From Streptomyces sp. NRRL S-31 (GTDB lineage: Bacteria > Actinomycetota > Actinomycetes > Streptomycetales > Streptomycetaceae): a DNA stretch of 64,000 nt. The stretch is taken from positions 1-64,000 of the forward strand of contig NZ_JOCB01000028.1 of assembly GCF_000718775.1 (NCBI RefSeq). The letters are read 5' to 3'. Shown here in pieces: positions 16,688 to 24,859 of this stretch. A program made the translations under genes and the position numbers. The notes under the pieces were generated by a model. The model did not search any database, was not told where the DNA came from, and saw nothing but the letters and a program-made list of their open reading frames with translations. Positions within the stretch are counted from its first letter, which is position 1. Each line of letters starts with the position of its first letter.

Positions 16688-17584
16688 TCACGCGCCCGGA
16701 ACCCGGCTCCCGGTCTCCAGGAGCGCGACGAGCGCCCGGGCGGCCGGGCTCGTGGCCCGCTCCGGCGGCAGCAGGGCCGCCGTCTCGTACGCCGCCTCGC
16801 CCGCGCCCTTCAGCGGCAGCGCCGTGAGCGAGGGCCGCTTGTGCCGGAAGTGCCGGGGCACGACCGCGATGCCCAGGTTCTCGTCGACCAGTTCCAGCAG
16901 ACTGTGGACGTCGTTGACCTCCAGCGCGACCGTGCGCCGGACCCCGGCCGCGGTGAACGCGGCGTCGGTGGTGCGGCGCGGACCCCAGTCGGGGTGGAAG
17001 TCGACGAACACCTCACCGGCCAGGTCGGCCGGGCCGAGCACCGCCGGGGCCGAGGCGAGAGGGTGGCTGGGATGGCACAGCACGGTCATCGGCTCGCTGG
17101 TCAGCGCCACCGAGCGGAGCTGGTCGGTGTCGGCCTGGGTGCGGTAGGCGAACGCCAGGTCGAGCCGTCCGGCCGACACCTCCTCCGCCAGCGCGCCCGA
17201 GCCGGCCTGCCGCAGCCGGATCTCCACGTCCGGGTGCCGGCCCCGGAAGGCCGCCAGCAGCCGGGCCACGTGCACCCCGGCGATGCACTGCTCGGTACCG
17301 AGGGCGAGCGTGCCGCGCAGCACGCCCTGCACCGCCGCCACGGCCTCGTGCGCCGCCCGTACCTGCGCCAGGATCCGCTCGGCCTCCGCCAGCAGCGCCC
17401 GCCCCGCCTCCGTCAGGGTCACCCGCCGGGTGGTCCGCACGAACAGCGGCGCCCGCAACTCCCGCTCCAGTGCCCGGATCGACGCCGACAGCCCCGACTG
17501 GGACACCAGCAGGCGCTCGGCGGCCCGGGTGAAATGCTGGTCCTCGGCGACCGCGACGAAGTGCTGGAGATGGCGCAGTTCCAT
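16688..17584 (-). CDS. LysR-family transcriptional regulator
   Basis: A 298-residue LTTR. The N-terminal helix-turn-helix is in residues 1-60 (MELRHLQHFVAVAEDQHFTR, then SQSGLSASIRALERELRAPL), followed by the linker helix and a periplasmic-binding-protein-like effector domain. The start at 17584 gives the canonical N-terminus. It is divergent from an aldo/keto reductase gene with 88 bp between, and an inverted repeat of LTTR type lies in that gap. It probably activates the AKR and represses itself. Inducer unknown. Confidence 0.94.
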   Translation of the reverse strand: MELRHLQHFVAVAEDQHFTRAAERLLVSQSGLSASIRALERELRAPLFVRTTRRVTLTEAGRALLAEAERILAQVRAAHEAVAAVQGVLRGTLALGTEQCIAGVHVARLLAAFRGRHPDVEIRLRQAGSGALAEEVSAGRLDLAFAYRTQADTDQLRSVALTSEPMTVLCHPSHPLASAPAVLGPADLAGEVFVDFHPDWGPRRTTDAAFTAAGVRRTVALEVNDVHSLLELVDENLGIAVVPRHFRHKRPSLTALPLKGAGEAAYETAALLPPERATSPAARALVALLETGSRVPGA

Positions 17585-17597
17585 GATTGAGAAGCCT

Positions 17598-17618
17598 ATC
17601 CGCTGAATTCCATCGGAT
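17598..17618 (+). promoter_or_regulatory. LTTR-box between divergent LysR and AKR genes
   Basis: ATCCG (17598-17602), 11 bases, CGGAT (17614-17618): a perfect inverted repeat with the classic LysR spacing (T-N11-A type), AT-rich inside. It lies midway between the two divergent starts. Confidence 0.75.
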
Positions 17619-17672
17619 TCTCCTGTTGGACCGCTGTCCGCCGCCCGGGGAAGAGTGGAACCGGAAGATCCC

Positions 17673-18689
17673 GTGTCCACCCCGGATGGAGTCGCGTTGT
17701 ACACCGCACACCCCGACCGCTATGCCGACATGCCCTACCGGCGCACCGGACGCAGCGGCCTGAAGCTCCCTGCCCTGTCGCTCGGCCTGTGGCACAACTT
17801 CGGTCCGGACCGGCCCGTCGAGACGCAGCGGGCCATCCTCCGCCGCGCCTTCGACCTCGGTGTGACCCACTTCGACCTGGCCAACAACTACGGCCCGCCG
17901 CCCGGCGCCGCCGAGTCCGCGTTCGGCGAGGCACTGAAGGCGGACTTCGCCCGGTACCGCGACGAACTGGTCATCTCCACCAAGGCCGGGTACCTGATGT
18001 GGCCCGGCCCGTACGGCGAGTGGGGCTCGCGCAAGTACCTGCTGTCCTCCCTCGACCAGAGCCTGACGCGGATGGGCCTGGACCACGTCGACATCTTCTA
18101 CTCGCACCGTTTCGACCCGGACACTCCGCTGGAGGAGACGATGGGCGCCCTGCACACGGCGGTGCAGCAGGGCAAGGCGCTCTACGTCGGCGTCTCCAAC
18201 TACTCCGCCGAGCAGACCCGCGAGGCCGCCCGCATCCTCGCCGGCCTCGGCACGCCGCTCCTCATCCACCAGCCGCGCTACTCGATGCTCGACCGGCGCC
18301 CCGAGGACGAGGGCCTGCTCGACGCCCTGGACGAGCTCCAGACCGGTTCCATCGCCTACTCCCCGCTGGAGCAGGGACTGCTCACCGGCCGGTACCTCGA
18401 CGGCATCCCCGAGGACTCGCGGGCCGCGAGCGACAGCCCGTTCCTGAACTCGGACGCGCTCACCGAGGACCTCGTCGCCCGGCTGCGCGCCCTGGACGAG
18501 ATCGCCAAGTCCCGCGGGCAGACCCTGGCCCAGCTGGCGCTGGCCTGGGTGCTGCGCGGCGGCCGGGTGACGTCCGCGCTGGTCGGCGCGAGCAGCGCGC
18601 GCCAGATCGAGGACAGCGTGGCGGCCGTCCGTAACCTGGACTTCGACGCCGACGAACTGGCGCGGATCGACGCGATCGTCAAGGGCTGA
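17673..18689 (+). CDS. Aldo/keto reductase, YghZ-like
   Basis: A 338-residue NADPH-dependent AKR close to the L-glyceraldehyde-3-phosphate/methylglyoxal reductase (YghZ) branch. Diagnostic blocks are MPYRRTGRSGLKLPALSLG, LWHNFG, THFDLANNYGPPPGAAES with the catalytic Asp and Tyr, VISTKAGYLMWPGPYG with Lys, and DIFYSHRFDPDTPLEET with His. The GTG at 17673 has GGAAG six bases upstream; a GTG at 17655 is an alternative. It is divergent from the LysR gene, which likely controls it. It probably detoxifies small aldehydes. Confidence 0.9.
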   Translation: MSTPDGVALYTAHPDRYADMPYRRTGRSGLKLPALSLGLWHNFGPDRPVETQRAILRRAFDLGVTHFDLANNYGPPPGAAESAFGEALKADFARYRDELVISTKAGYLMWPGPYGEWGSRKYLLSSLDQSLTRMGLDHVDIFYSHRFDPDTPLEETMGALHTAVQQGKALYVGVSNYSAEQTREAARILAGLGTPLLIHQPRYSMLDRRPEDEGLLDALDELQTGSIAYSPLEQGLLTGRYLDGIPEDSRAASDSPFLNSDALTEDLVARLRALDEIAKSRGQTLAQLALAWVLRGGRVTSALVGASSARQIEDSVAAVRNLDFDADELARIDAIVKG

Positions 18690-18754
18690 GCCGGGCCCCC
18701 GCCCGCCGGGGGCAGACCGTCCTCCGACGGACGGACGTGACGGAGGGCCGGACC

Positions 18755-18782
18755 CGCCCGCCGCCCAGCCGGGCGGCGGGCG
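18755..18782. terminator. Bidirectional hairpin terminator
   Basis: CGCCCGCCGCCC (18755-18766), loop AGCC, GGGCGGCGGGCG (18771-18782): a 12-bp perfect stem between the convergent AKR and SnoaL-like genes. Confidence 0.75.
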
Positions 18783-18786
18783 GTCC

Positions 18787-19170
18787 TCACGCCTGCGCGG
18801 GCACCCGGTCGAGGAACCCGAGCACGGAGCGGATGCGGCCGTCCGCGTCCAACGTGATCACGTCGGAGCCGGCGACCGGGGCGGATCCGTCGGCCTCGCT
18901 CACCAGTTCCCAGGAGAAGCGTGCCGTGTCGTGGTGGCCGTCCACCGAGCCGAGGGGCCGGAAGACGAAACCGGGGAACTGCTCGTGCGCGGCGGCGATC
19001 AGGGCCGCGATCCCCTCGTGCCCGCTGACGTCGGCGAGGGGGTCGGTGTAGCCGCCCTCCTCCGACCAGGCGGCGGCCACCGCCTGCGCCAGCCGCTCCG
19101 GTCCGGTCGCGTTCCAGGCGGCGAAGTAACGGGCGGCGGCGGTCTCGTAACGATCGGTGTGCGCGGTCAT
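18787..19170 (-). CDS. SnoaL/NTF2-like fold protein
   Basis: A 127-residue protein of the NTF2-like superfamily. The first helix (ATGPERLAQAVAAAWSEEGG) is followed by the YTDPLADVSGHEGIAALI block, then strands FRPLGSVDGHHDTARFSWEL and GSDVITLDADGRIRSVLGFL. This pattern matches ketosteroid-isomerase/polyketide-cyclase-like proteins. The ATG at 19170 is used because the family pattern begins there. It is monocistronic and converges on the AKR gene. Enzymatic or binding role unknown. Confidence 0.87.
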   Translation of the reverse strand: MTAHTDRYETAAARYFAAWNATGPERLAQAVAAAWSEEGGYTDPLADVSGHEGIAALIAAAHEQFPGFVFRPLGSVDGHHDTARFSWELVSEADGSAPVAGSDVITLDADGRIRSVLGFLDRVPAQA

Positions 19171-19489
19171 GGCGGTCGGCCTCCATCGGGGGTCGTCACT
19201 GGTCAGGGGCCGGATCCGTGCTGCGGTGATCCGGTACGGCCACCCTGCCCGTCGCGGAGCGGGCCGTCGATTACCCCCGGGGTCATGGCGACACCACCGG
19301 ATTCCGGCCAGAACCTGCGCGGAACATGCCAAGAGACTGGCCGGAAAGTCATGGTGACAGTGGTTCAGCAGTGAACATACTCGACTGTGCGGACTTCACT
19401 TCCAGCGAGGTTCCGATCACGCCCCGCACATGAGCCGCACGGAAGGCGAGGCCGGCCGGCCGGCGAACGACGCGACGGGGGAGTGCGTC
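19171..19489. other. Intergenic region, no gene seen
   Basis: Divergent promoter region for the SnoaL-like gene and the 136-aa hypothetical gene. Short frames here lack ribosome binding sites and codon bias. No clear repeat or operator was seen. Confidence 0.5.
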
Positions 19490-19900
19490 ATGCACGACGA
19501 GTTCCTGTGCCATGTCACCGCGTACGGCACCTGCGGCGGACAGCGCATCGGAGTGCCTCTCGGCACCTACCGGGCGCCCACCCTGGCGCTGGCCCTGTGG
19601 TGGCTGCGCGACCGGGCGAGCTGGATCGCCGAGCGCCTCGACCCGCAGCCCGAGGCCGTCCACTTCCCGTCGAGCTCGCTCGTCCCGGTCGCGCCCACCG
19701 TGCCCGACGTGCCGGCCGTGCTGCGCGCCTGGTGCGGCGACCCGGACCGGCAGGAACTGGTCGCCGACGAGCTGGCCGCCGGCAGGCTGGTGCGGATCGC
19801 GACCGGTGACGACACCACCGAGTACGAACTGCTCGCGGAGTCCGTGGACGCCCTGCGCATGCAGCGGACCATACCGGCGCTCGTCATACCCGTCGCCTGA
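19490..19900 (+). CDS. Hypothetical protein
   Basis: A 136-residue soluble protein without a family I recognise. The start at 19490 is set by GGGGGAG six bases upstream; a longer frame from 19430 lacks a ribosome binding site. It has one predicted helical stretch (TLALALWWLRDRASWIAERL) with many Trp residues, and two Cys near the N-terminus (FLCHVTAYGTCGG). Codon bias is typical of the genome. It lies ahead of the RsbW-like ATPase gene in the same direction, 271 bp away. Function unknown. Confidence 0.65.
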   Translation: MHDEFLCHVTAYGTCGGQRIGVPLGTYRAPTLALALWWLRDRASWIAERLDPQPEAVHFPSSSLVPVAPTVPDVPAVLRAWCGDPDRQELVADELAAGRLVRIATGDDTTEYELLAESVDALRMQRTIPALVIPVA

Positions 19901-20171
19901 CCGCCGAGGCCGGCCGCCCCCGGGACGGGACGGGGGCGCGGGCCCCGGACGGAGGCGTCCGTCGGACGGGAGCGCGGGACGGGAGCGCCGGACGGGGGCG
20001 ACGCCCTCCCCGGCCGCCGCCCGCGACGGCGCACCGGCGCGGGCCGGGTACCGTGACCCTGGCCACTGTGCGCGGTCGGCGAACGGATCGGGGGACTGGC
20101 GGGCCGGGCCCGGGGTACGAGGACTGGTGCAAGAGCGACCGGCCGGACCGCGCTTTTCCGAGAGAGACAGC

Positions 20172-20624
20172 ATGATCGAGCACCTGGGCGGGGCAGTGAT
20201 ACCGACTGGTTTCGACGTACCCGTGGAGCCGCTGCGACGCGCGGCGCATTACACCGGCGAACCCGGATGCATCGCCGAGGCGCGTGCCTTCGCGGCCCGG
20301 TTCCTCCAGCAGCTGCGGACCGAGTGGTGCGCCGCCGTCGACGGTCGCGCCGACGGCGAACTCCTGCTGATGGTGAGCGAACTCGTCACCAACGCCGACC
20401 GGCACAGCAGCGGCCCCTACATCCTGGAGCTGGAGGGCACCACCACCGCCGTCGCGGTGTCCGTGTACGACAGCAGCACGGCACTGCCCCGCCGTTTCCC
20501 GAAGGACCCGCAGCGCGTCGGACGCCACGGACTGGAGATCGTGCACGCGCTGGCCGCGGAGGTCACGGTCGAACGCGTCCCCGTGGGCAAACGGGTACGG
20601 GCCGTGTTCCGGCTGAACCGCTGA
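20172..20624 (+). CDS. RsbW-like ATP-binding (GHKL) protein, anti-sigma type
   Basis: A 150-residue HATPase_c protein of the serine-kinase/anti-sigma family. The N-box is LLMVSELVTNADRHSSGPY. The later G-box is RHGLEIVHALAAEVTVERV. Streptomycetes have dozens of these; some bind SigB-type sigma factors, others may be orphan signalling kinases. It converges on a SigB-type sigma factor gene 114 bp away, which suggests but does not prove that they are partners. GAGAGA precedes the ATG at 20172. Confidence 0.88.
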   Translation: MIEHLGGAVIPTGFDVPVEPLRRAAHYTGEPGCIAEARAFAARFLQQLRTEWCAAVDGRADGELLLMVSELVTNADRHSSGPYILELEGTTTAVAVSVYDSSTALPRRFPKDPQRVGRHGLEIVHALAAEVTVERVPVGKRVRAVFRLNR

Positions 20625-20738
20625 TCCGCCGTCTAGTCGACTATCGAGCACCGGCTCCGCCATCGAGGGCCGCTGATGGCCGCCGGGGCTTTCTCCCGTC
20701 CAGGGCGCCTCGGCGGCGAGCCGGTGCGGTGTCCGCCG

Positions 20739-21629
20739 TCAGGCGCAGCCCAGTTCGCCGAGCATCCCCTGGCGCAACCGGGTGATGATCCGCTTGATCA
20801 GCCGGGAGACGTGCATCTGGGAGCACCCCAGCCGCTCCCCGATCTCCGCCTGGGTGGCCTCCTCCACGAAGCGCAGGTGGATGATCTGCCGGTCCCGGTC
20901 GCTCAGCTCGGCCATCAGCGGGGCGAGCGCGTGGAGGTCCTCGACGAGCCGCAGCCCCTCCTCCTCCACACCGAGGAAGTCGGCGAGCACCGACTCGCCG
21001 TCCTCCGGGCCGTCACCGGTCAGCGCGGCGTCCAGGGAGGCGGAGTTGTAGCCGTTGGAGGCGAGCTGCGCCTCGACCACCTCGCCCTCGGAGATGTTCA
21101 TCAGTGTGGCCAGTTCGGCCACCGTCGGGTCCCGGTCCAGCCTGCTGGACAGTTCCTCGCGCGCCTTGGCCAGCTCGACCCGCAGTTCCTGGAGGCGGCG
21201 CGGCACGTGCACGGCCCAGGTGGTGTCCCGGAAGAACCGCTTGATCTCACCCACGATGTACGGCAGGGCGAACGACGTGAACTCCACCTCGCGGGAGAGC
21301 TCGAACCGGTCGATGGCCTTGATCAGTCCGATCATGCCGGTCTGGACGACGTCCTCCATGTCGTCGCCGCGGCCCCGGAACCGTCCGGCCGCGAACCGCA
21401 CCAGCGACATGTTCATCTCGATGAGGGTGTTGCGCGCGTACTGGTACTCGTGCGTGCCCTCCTCCAGCTCGGCCAGCCGGCGGAAGAACTGACGCGACAG
21501 GGCCCGTGCGTCCCGCGGGGCCACGGACGCCGGGTCCGCGATACCCGGCAGAGACCCCGCGCCCGTCCTGCCCTGCTCGGTCTGCTCGACGACCTCTGCT
21601 TGCGACCGGATCCCGGCGGCGGTTCTCAT
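20739..21629 (-). CDS. SigB/SigF-type RNA polymerase sigma factor
   Basis: A 296-residue group-3 sigma factor of the stress/development type. Region 2 shows LIEMNMSLVRFAAGRFRGRG and DVVQTGMIGLIKAIDRFE; region 3 has PYIVGEIKRFFRDTTWAVHV; region 4 has the helix-turn-helix EIGERLGCSQMHVSRLI. The start at 21629 has GGGAGAGG just upstream. In Streptomyces such factors direct osmotic/oxidative stress and sporulation genes and are held by RsbW-like anti-sigma factors. A candidate partner is convergent with it. Confidence 0.94.
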   Translation of the reverse strand: MRTAAGIRSQAEVVEQTEQGRTGAGSLPGIADPASVAPRDARALSRQFFRRLAELEEGTHEYQYARNTLIEMNMSLVRFAAGRFRGRGDDMEDVVQTGMIGLIKAIDRFELSREVEFTSFALPYIVGEIKRFFRDTTWAVHVPRRLQELRVELAKAREELSSRLDRDPTVAELATLMNISEGEVVEAQLASNGYNSASLDAALTGDGPEDGESVLADFLGVEEEGLRLVEDLHALAPLMAELSDRDRQIIHLRFVEEATQAEIGERLGCSQMHVSRLIKRIITRLRQGMLGELGCA

Positions 21630-21861
21630 TACCTCTCCCACGAAAGTCACGGTTCGACGTGTGCCCAGGCGGCGCCCGTGCAGGCGCCGTGCCCTGCGGG
21701 TACCCACCCGAGTCCGGGTCATGCCTCCCGCCGAGCCGTTCACCGCGCGAGTACCCCCGGTGACGCGGCGCATGCGTCCGGCGCGCCGCGCCCGGCCGGC
21801 CGCAGACGGCCCCCCGGGGCCGGATTACCCTCAGGGCGCAACGCCGTGCCCTTGCGTGTCC

Positions 21862-21889
21862 TTGCCTCACGGCGCCCCGCTCCTAGGCT
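21862..21889 (+). promoter_or_regulatory. Promoter giving a leaderless transcript for the XRE gene
   Basis: TTGCCT (21862-21867), 16 bases, TAGGCT (21884-21889). The expected start is at 21896-21897, on the ATG at 21897. No Shine-Dalgarno sequence is seen. Confidence 0.55.
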
Positions 21890-21896
21890 GTGGGAA

Positions 21897-22292
21897 ATGA
21901 CCGACCCGGTGAGTGACCAAGCCCGAGTGATCCCCCTGCGCCCGGCGTCCGCCCGCCCGGACGCGCCCGCCCCGGGGCCCCGCGCCCGGGAGCCGCTGTG
22001 GCGGGACCTGATCGGCGAGGTGCTGCGCCGCGAGCGGCGGGCACAGGGGCGCACGCTCAAGGACGTGGCCGAGACCGCCAGGATCTCGTTGCCCTACCTC
22101 TCGGAGATCGAGCGCGGACGCAAGGAGGCGTCCTCCGAGGTGCTGGCCGCCGCGGCGCACGCGCTCGGCCTGGGCCTCGGGGACCTGCTCTCGCGGGCGC
22201 ACGGCGAACTGGCCCGGCGCGCGGCCGAGCGGCGCCGGGCCACCGCCGTCCCGCACCGGTCGTACCGAGGGCTCAGTCTGGCCGCCGCCTGA
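21897..22292 (+). CDS. ClgR-like XRE-family regulator with Ala-rich C-terminus
   Basis: A 131-residue helix-turn-helix protein. After a Pro-rich N-terminus, residues about 40-100 form an XRE domain (LIGEVLRRERRAQGRTLKDV, then ISLPYLSEIERGRKEASSE) very close to ClgR/PopR, which activate clp protease genes. The last residues are SLAAA. Alanine-rich C-termini act as ClpP degrons in ClgR and PopR, so this paralogue may also be a Clp substrate. It is divergent from the sigma factor gene. The predicted transcript is leaderless. Targets unknown. Confidence 0.85.
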   Translation: MTDPVSDQARVIPLRPASARPDAPAPGPRAREPLWRDLIGEVLRRERRAQGRTLKDVAETARISLPYLSEIERGRKEASSEVLAAAAHALGLGLGDLLSRAHGELARRAAERRRATAVPHRSYRGLSLAAA

Positions 22293-22465
22293 ACCGGTCG
22301 CCGTACCCCGCTCGTACCGCGGGCACCGCCCCCGCTGCCTCGGGCGCCCGGCCCCCTGCCCACCGTCCGGAAGAACCGGCGGCCGAAGCGATGAGTTTCG
22401 CGGCGGGGCACGGTCCACCCCCATGACCGTGCCCCACACCCCGCTCCACGCCCCGGGAGGCGCCC

Positions 22466-22948
22466 ATGACCACCGACGGACTCATCACCTGCCTCTGGTT
22501 CGACGGCCGTGCGGAGGAGGCCGCGCACCACTATGTCTCCGTCTTCAAGGACGCGAGCATCGGGCGGACCGTCCGGTGGCCCGAGTCCGGGCCCGGCCCG
22601 GCGGGCTCGGTGCTCACCGTCGAGTTCACCGCCAACGGCCAGCGGTTCGTCGCGCTCAACGGCGGCCCCGAGTTCACCTTCAACGAGGCGGTCTCCTTCC
22701 AGATCCTCTGCGCCGACCAGCAGGAGATCGACCACTACTGGGCCGGGCTCACCGAGAACGGCGGCGAGGGCGGCCCGTGCGGCTGGCTCAAGGACCGGTT
22801 CGGCGTCTCCTGGCAGGTCGTCTACGCGCCGCTGCTCGACATGATCGCCGACCCCGACCCGGAGCGGGCCGCGCGCGCCACCCGGGCCATGATGGCCATG
22901 GGGAAGCTGGACGCCACGGCGCTGGAGAAGGCGTACGCGGGGGAGTAG
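22466..22948 (+). CDS. PhnB-like VOC protein
   Basis: A 160-residue protein of the PhnB/3-demethylubiquinone-methyltransferase-like VOC family. Diagnostic blocks are ITCLWFDGRAEEAAHHYVSV at the start, FVALNGGPEFTFNEAVSFQI in the middle, and GWLKDRFGVSWQVV. The C-terminal ARATRAMMAMGKLDATALEK helix is usual for this group. It is followed 238 bp later by another VOC protein but is probably transcribed separately. Function unknown; often linked to resistance or small-molecule binding. Confidence 0.9.
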   Translation: MTTDGLITCLWFDGRAEEAAHHYVSVFKDASIGRTVRWPESGPGPAGSVLTVEFTANGQRFVALNGGPEFTFNEAVSFQILCADQQEIDHYWAGLTENGGEGGPCGWLKDRFGVSWQVVYAPLLDMIADPDPERAARATRAMMAMGKLDATALEKAYAGE

Positions 22949-23186
22949 CGGTGCGGCGGTTCCCGTGAGGTGTCCCGGACGGCGGCGGACGGCGGCGGGC
23001 GGCGGCGGGCGGCTACGGGGGGGGCAGACGGCGGGTGCCGGCCCACGAACGGATCCGCTGCCCGACCGCACCGCCGCCCGTCCGGACCGCGCGCCCGTCC
23101 GGATCGCCGTCCGGCCCGGCGCGCGGTCCGCAGGCCGGATGACTAGCGTGAAAAACGGGGCACACCACCTCAGGAGGGTCGCCAGC

Positions 23187-23981
23187 ATGGCCGTGCAACC
23201 CGAAGGAACGCCCTGTTGGGCCGATGCGATGTTCAGCGACGTCGACGGAGCCAAGCGGTTCTACGGCGACGTCCTCGGCTGGACCTTCGGCGAGTCGTCG
23301 TCGGAGTACGGCAACTACACACAGGCCTACGCGGACGGCAAGGCGGTCGCGGCGGTCGTCCCGCCCATGCCCGGCCAGGAGGGCCAGTCGCAGTGGTGCC
23401 TCTACCTCGCCTCGCCGGACGCCGCGGCCACCGCGGAGAAGATCCGCGACAACGGCGGCGAGGTGCTGCTGGAGCCGATGCGGGTCGGCGACTTCGGCAC
23501 GATGTGCCTGGCCCGGGAGCCCAGCGGCGCCGTCTTCGGCGTGTGGCAGGCGGGCACCCACGAGGGCTTCGAGGCGACGGCCACGCCCGGCGTCTACTGC
23601 TGGGCCGAGGTCTTCACCAGGGAGCCGGAACAGGCGGACCCCTTCTTCTGCGCCGTCTTCCCGTACCGGATGAAGGAGATCGCGGACGAGGCGGTGGACT
23701 TCCGTATGTTCGGCATCGGTGAGGACACCGTCCTCGGCCGGATGCGGATGACCGACGACTTCCCTCCCGAGGTGCCCTCGTACATCAACGTCTACTTCAC
23801 CGTCGAGGACTGCGACGCGGCCGTGGACCGGGCCGTCAAGCTCGGCGGGATCCTCCGCTTCGGGCCGATGAGCAGCCCCTTCGGCCGGTTCGCGGCACTC
23901 GCCGACCCGCAGGGCGCGAATCTCTCGGTGATCGACATCACGACCACCGAGGGCGAGATGCCGCAGGTCACGGACGTCTGA
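23187..23981 (+). CDS. Two-module VOC-family protein
   Basis: A 264-residue protein made of two glyoxalase-fold halves. The first has WADAMFSDVDGAKRFYGDVL and LAREPSGAVFGVWQAG. The second has YCWAEVFTREPEQADPFFCA and FAALADPQGANLSVIDI. This is the common Streptomyces arrangement related to hydroxylase-type VOC proteins. GGAGGG eight bases before the ATG at 23187 sets the start. Substrate unknown. Confidence 0.9.
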   Translation: MAVQPEGTPCWADAMFSDVDGAKRFYGDVLGWTFGESSSEYGNYTQAYADGKAVAAVVPPMPGQEGQSQWCLYLASPDAAATAEKIRDNGGEVLLEPMRVGDFGTMCLAREPSGAVFGVWQAGTHEGFEATATPGVYCWAEVFTREPEQADPFFCAVFPYRMKEIADEAVDFRMFGIGEDTVLGRMRMTDDFPPEVPSYINVYFTVEDCDAAVDRAVKLGGILRFGPMSSPFGRFAALADPQGANLSVIDITTTEGEMPQVTDV

Positions 23982-24027
23982 GCGGTGCCGGAACGGCCCT
24001 CTCCACGACCATGGCATGATCGGGCGC

Positions 24028-24714
24028 ATGGGTGAACGTGTGGTGGCCGCGTGCGACGGGGCTTCGAAGGGAAACCCCGGGCCGGCCGGATGGGCATGGG
24101 TGGTCTCGGACGACGACGAGCGGACCCCGGCCCGCTGGGAGGCGGGCCCGCTCGGCCGGGCCACCAACAACGTCGCCGAGCTGACGGCCCTGGAACGGCT
24201 GCTCACGGCCGTCGACCCGGAGGTGCCGCTGGAGATCCGGATGGACTCCCAGTACGCGATGAAGGCCGTCACCACCTGGCTGCCCGGCTGGAAGCGCAAC
24301 GGCTGGAAGACCTCGGCCGGCAAGCCCGTCGCCAACCAGGACCTGGTGGTCCGCATCGACGAACTCCTCGGCGGCCGGTCCGTCGAGTTCCGCTACGTGC
24401 CCGCCCACCAGGTCGACGGCGACCCGCTGAACGACTTCGCCGACCGCGCGGCCAGCCAGGCGGCCTCCGTCCAGGAAGCGGCCGGCAGCCGACTCGGCTC
24501 ACCGGAGCCCCCGCCGTCCCCCGACACCCCGGCGGCGGCCGGGGCGCCGCGCCGGAAGGCGCCCCGCCGCACCGGCGGCGGCGCTTCCTCCCGCACCATC
24601 AAGGCGAAGTTCCCCGGCCGCTGCCCGTGCGGCCGGTCCTACGCGGCCGGCGAGAAGATCGCCAAGAACGCGCAGGGCTGGGGCCACCCGGAGTGCCGTA
24701 CCACCGACGCCTGA
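24028..24714 (+). CDS. rnhA: Ribonuclease HI with C-terminal Cys-rich domain
   Basis: Cleaves RNA in RNA:DNA hybrids. The 228-residue protein has an N-terminal RNase H fold: acidic catalytic residues in ACDGASKGNPGPAGWAW, Glu in NNVAELTALERLL, Asp in IRMDSQYAMKAV and the late AHQVDGDPLNDFAD. A Pro/Ala-rich linker leads to a C-terminal module (FPGRCPCGRSYAAGEKI, then HPECR) that resembles a small zinc ribbon. A CATGAT -10 element lies seven bases before the ATG at 24028, so the mRNA is probably leaderless. The extra domain is found in some actinobacterial homologues; its role is unknown. Confidence 0.92.
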   Translation: MGERVVAACDGASKGNPGPAGWAWVVSDDDERTPARWEAGPLGRATNNVAELTALERLLTAVDPEVPLEIRMDSQYAMKAVTTWLPGWKRNGWKTSAGKPVANQDLVVRIDELLGGRSVEFRYVPAHQVDGDPLNDFADRAASQAASVQEAAGSRLGSPEPPPSPDTPAAAGAPRRKAPRRTGGGASSRTIKAKFPGRCPCGRSYAAGEKIAKNAQGWGHPECRTTDA

Positions 24715-24859
24715 GTCAGGCGTCGCCTCGTCCCGTCCGGTCGCGGTCCGTCCGGGTGGCCCGGCTCACCGCGCCCGGCCGACGCGGTCTGACGGACCGC
24801 CACCCCTGCTACCCTCCGATGCCGATCGACCACGTCGGGTGACTGTCAGGGGTGTGCGG

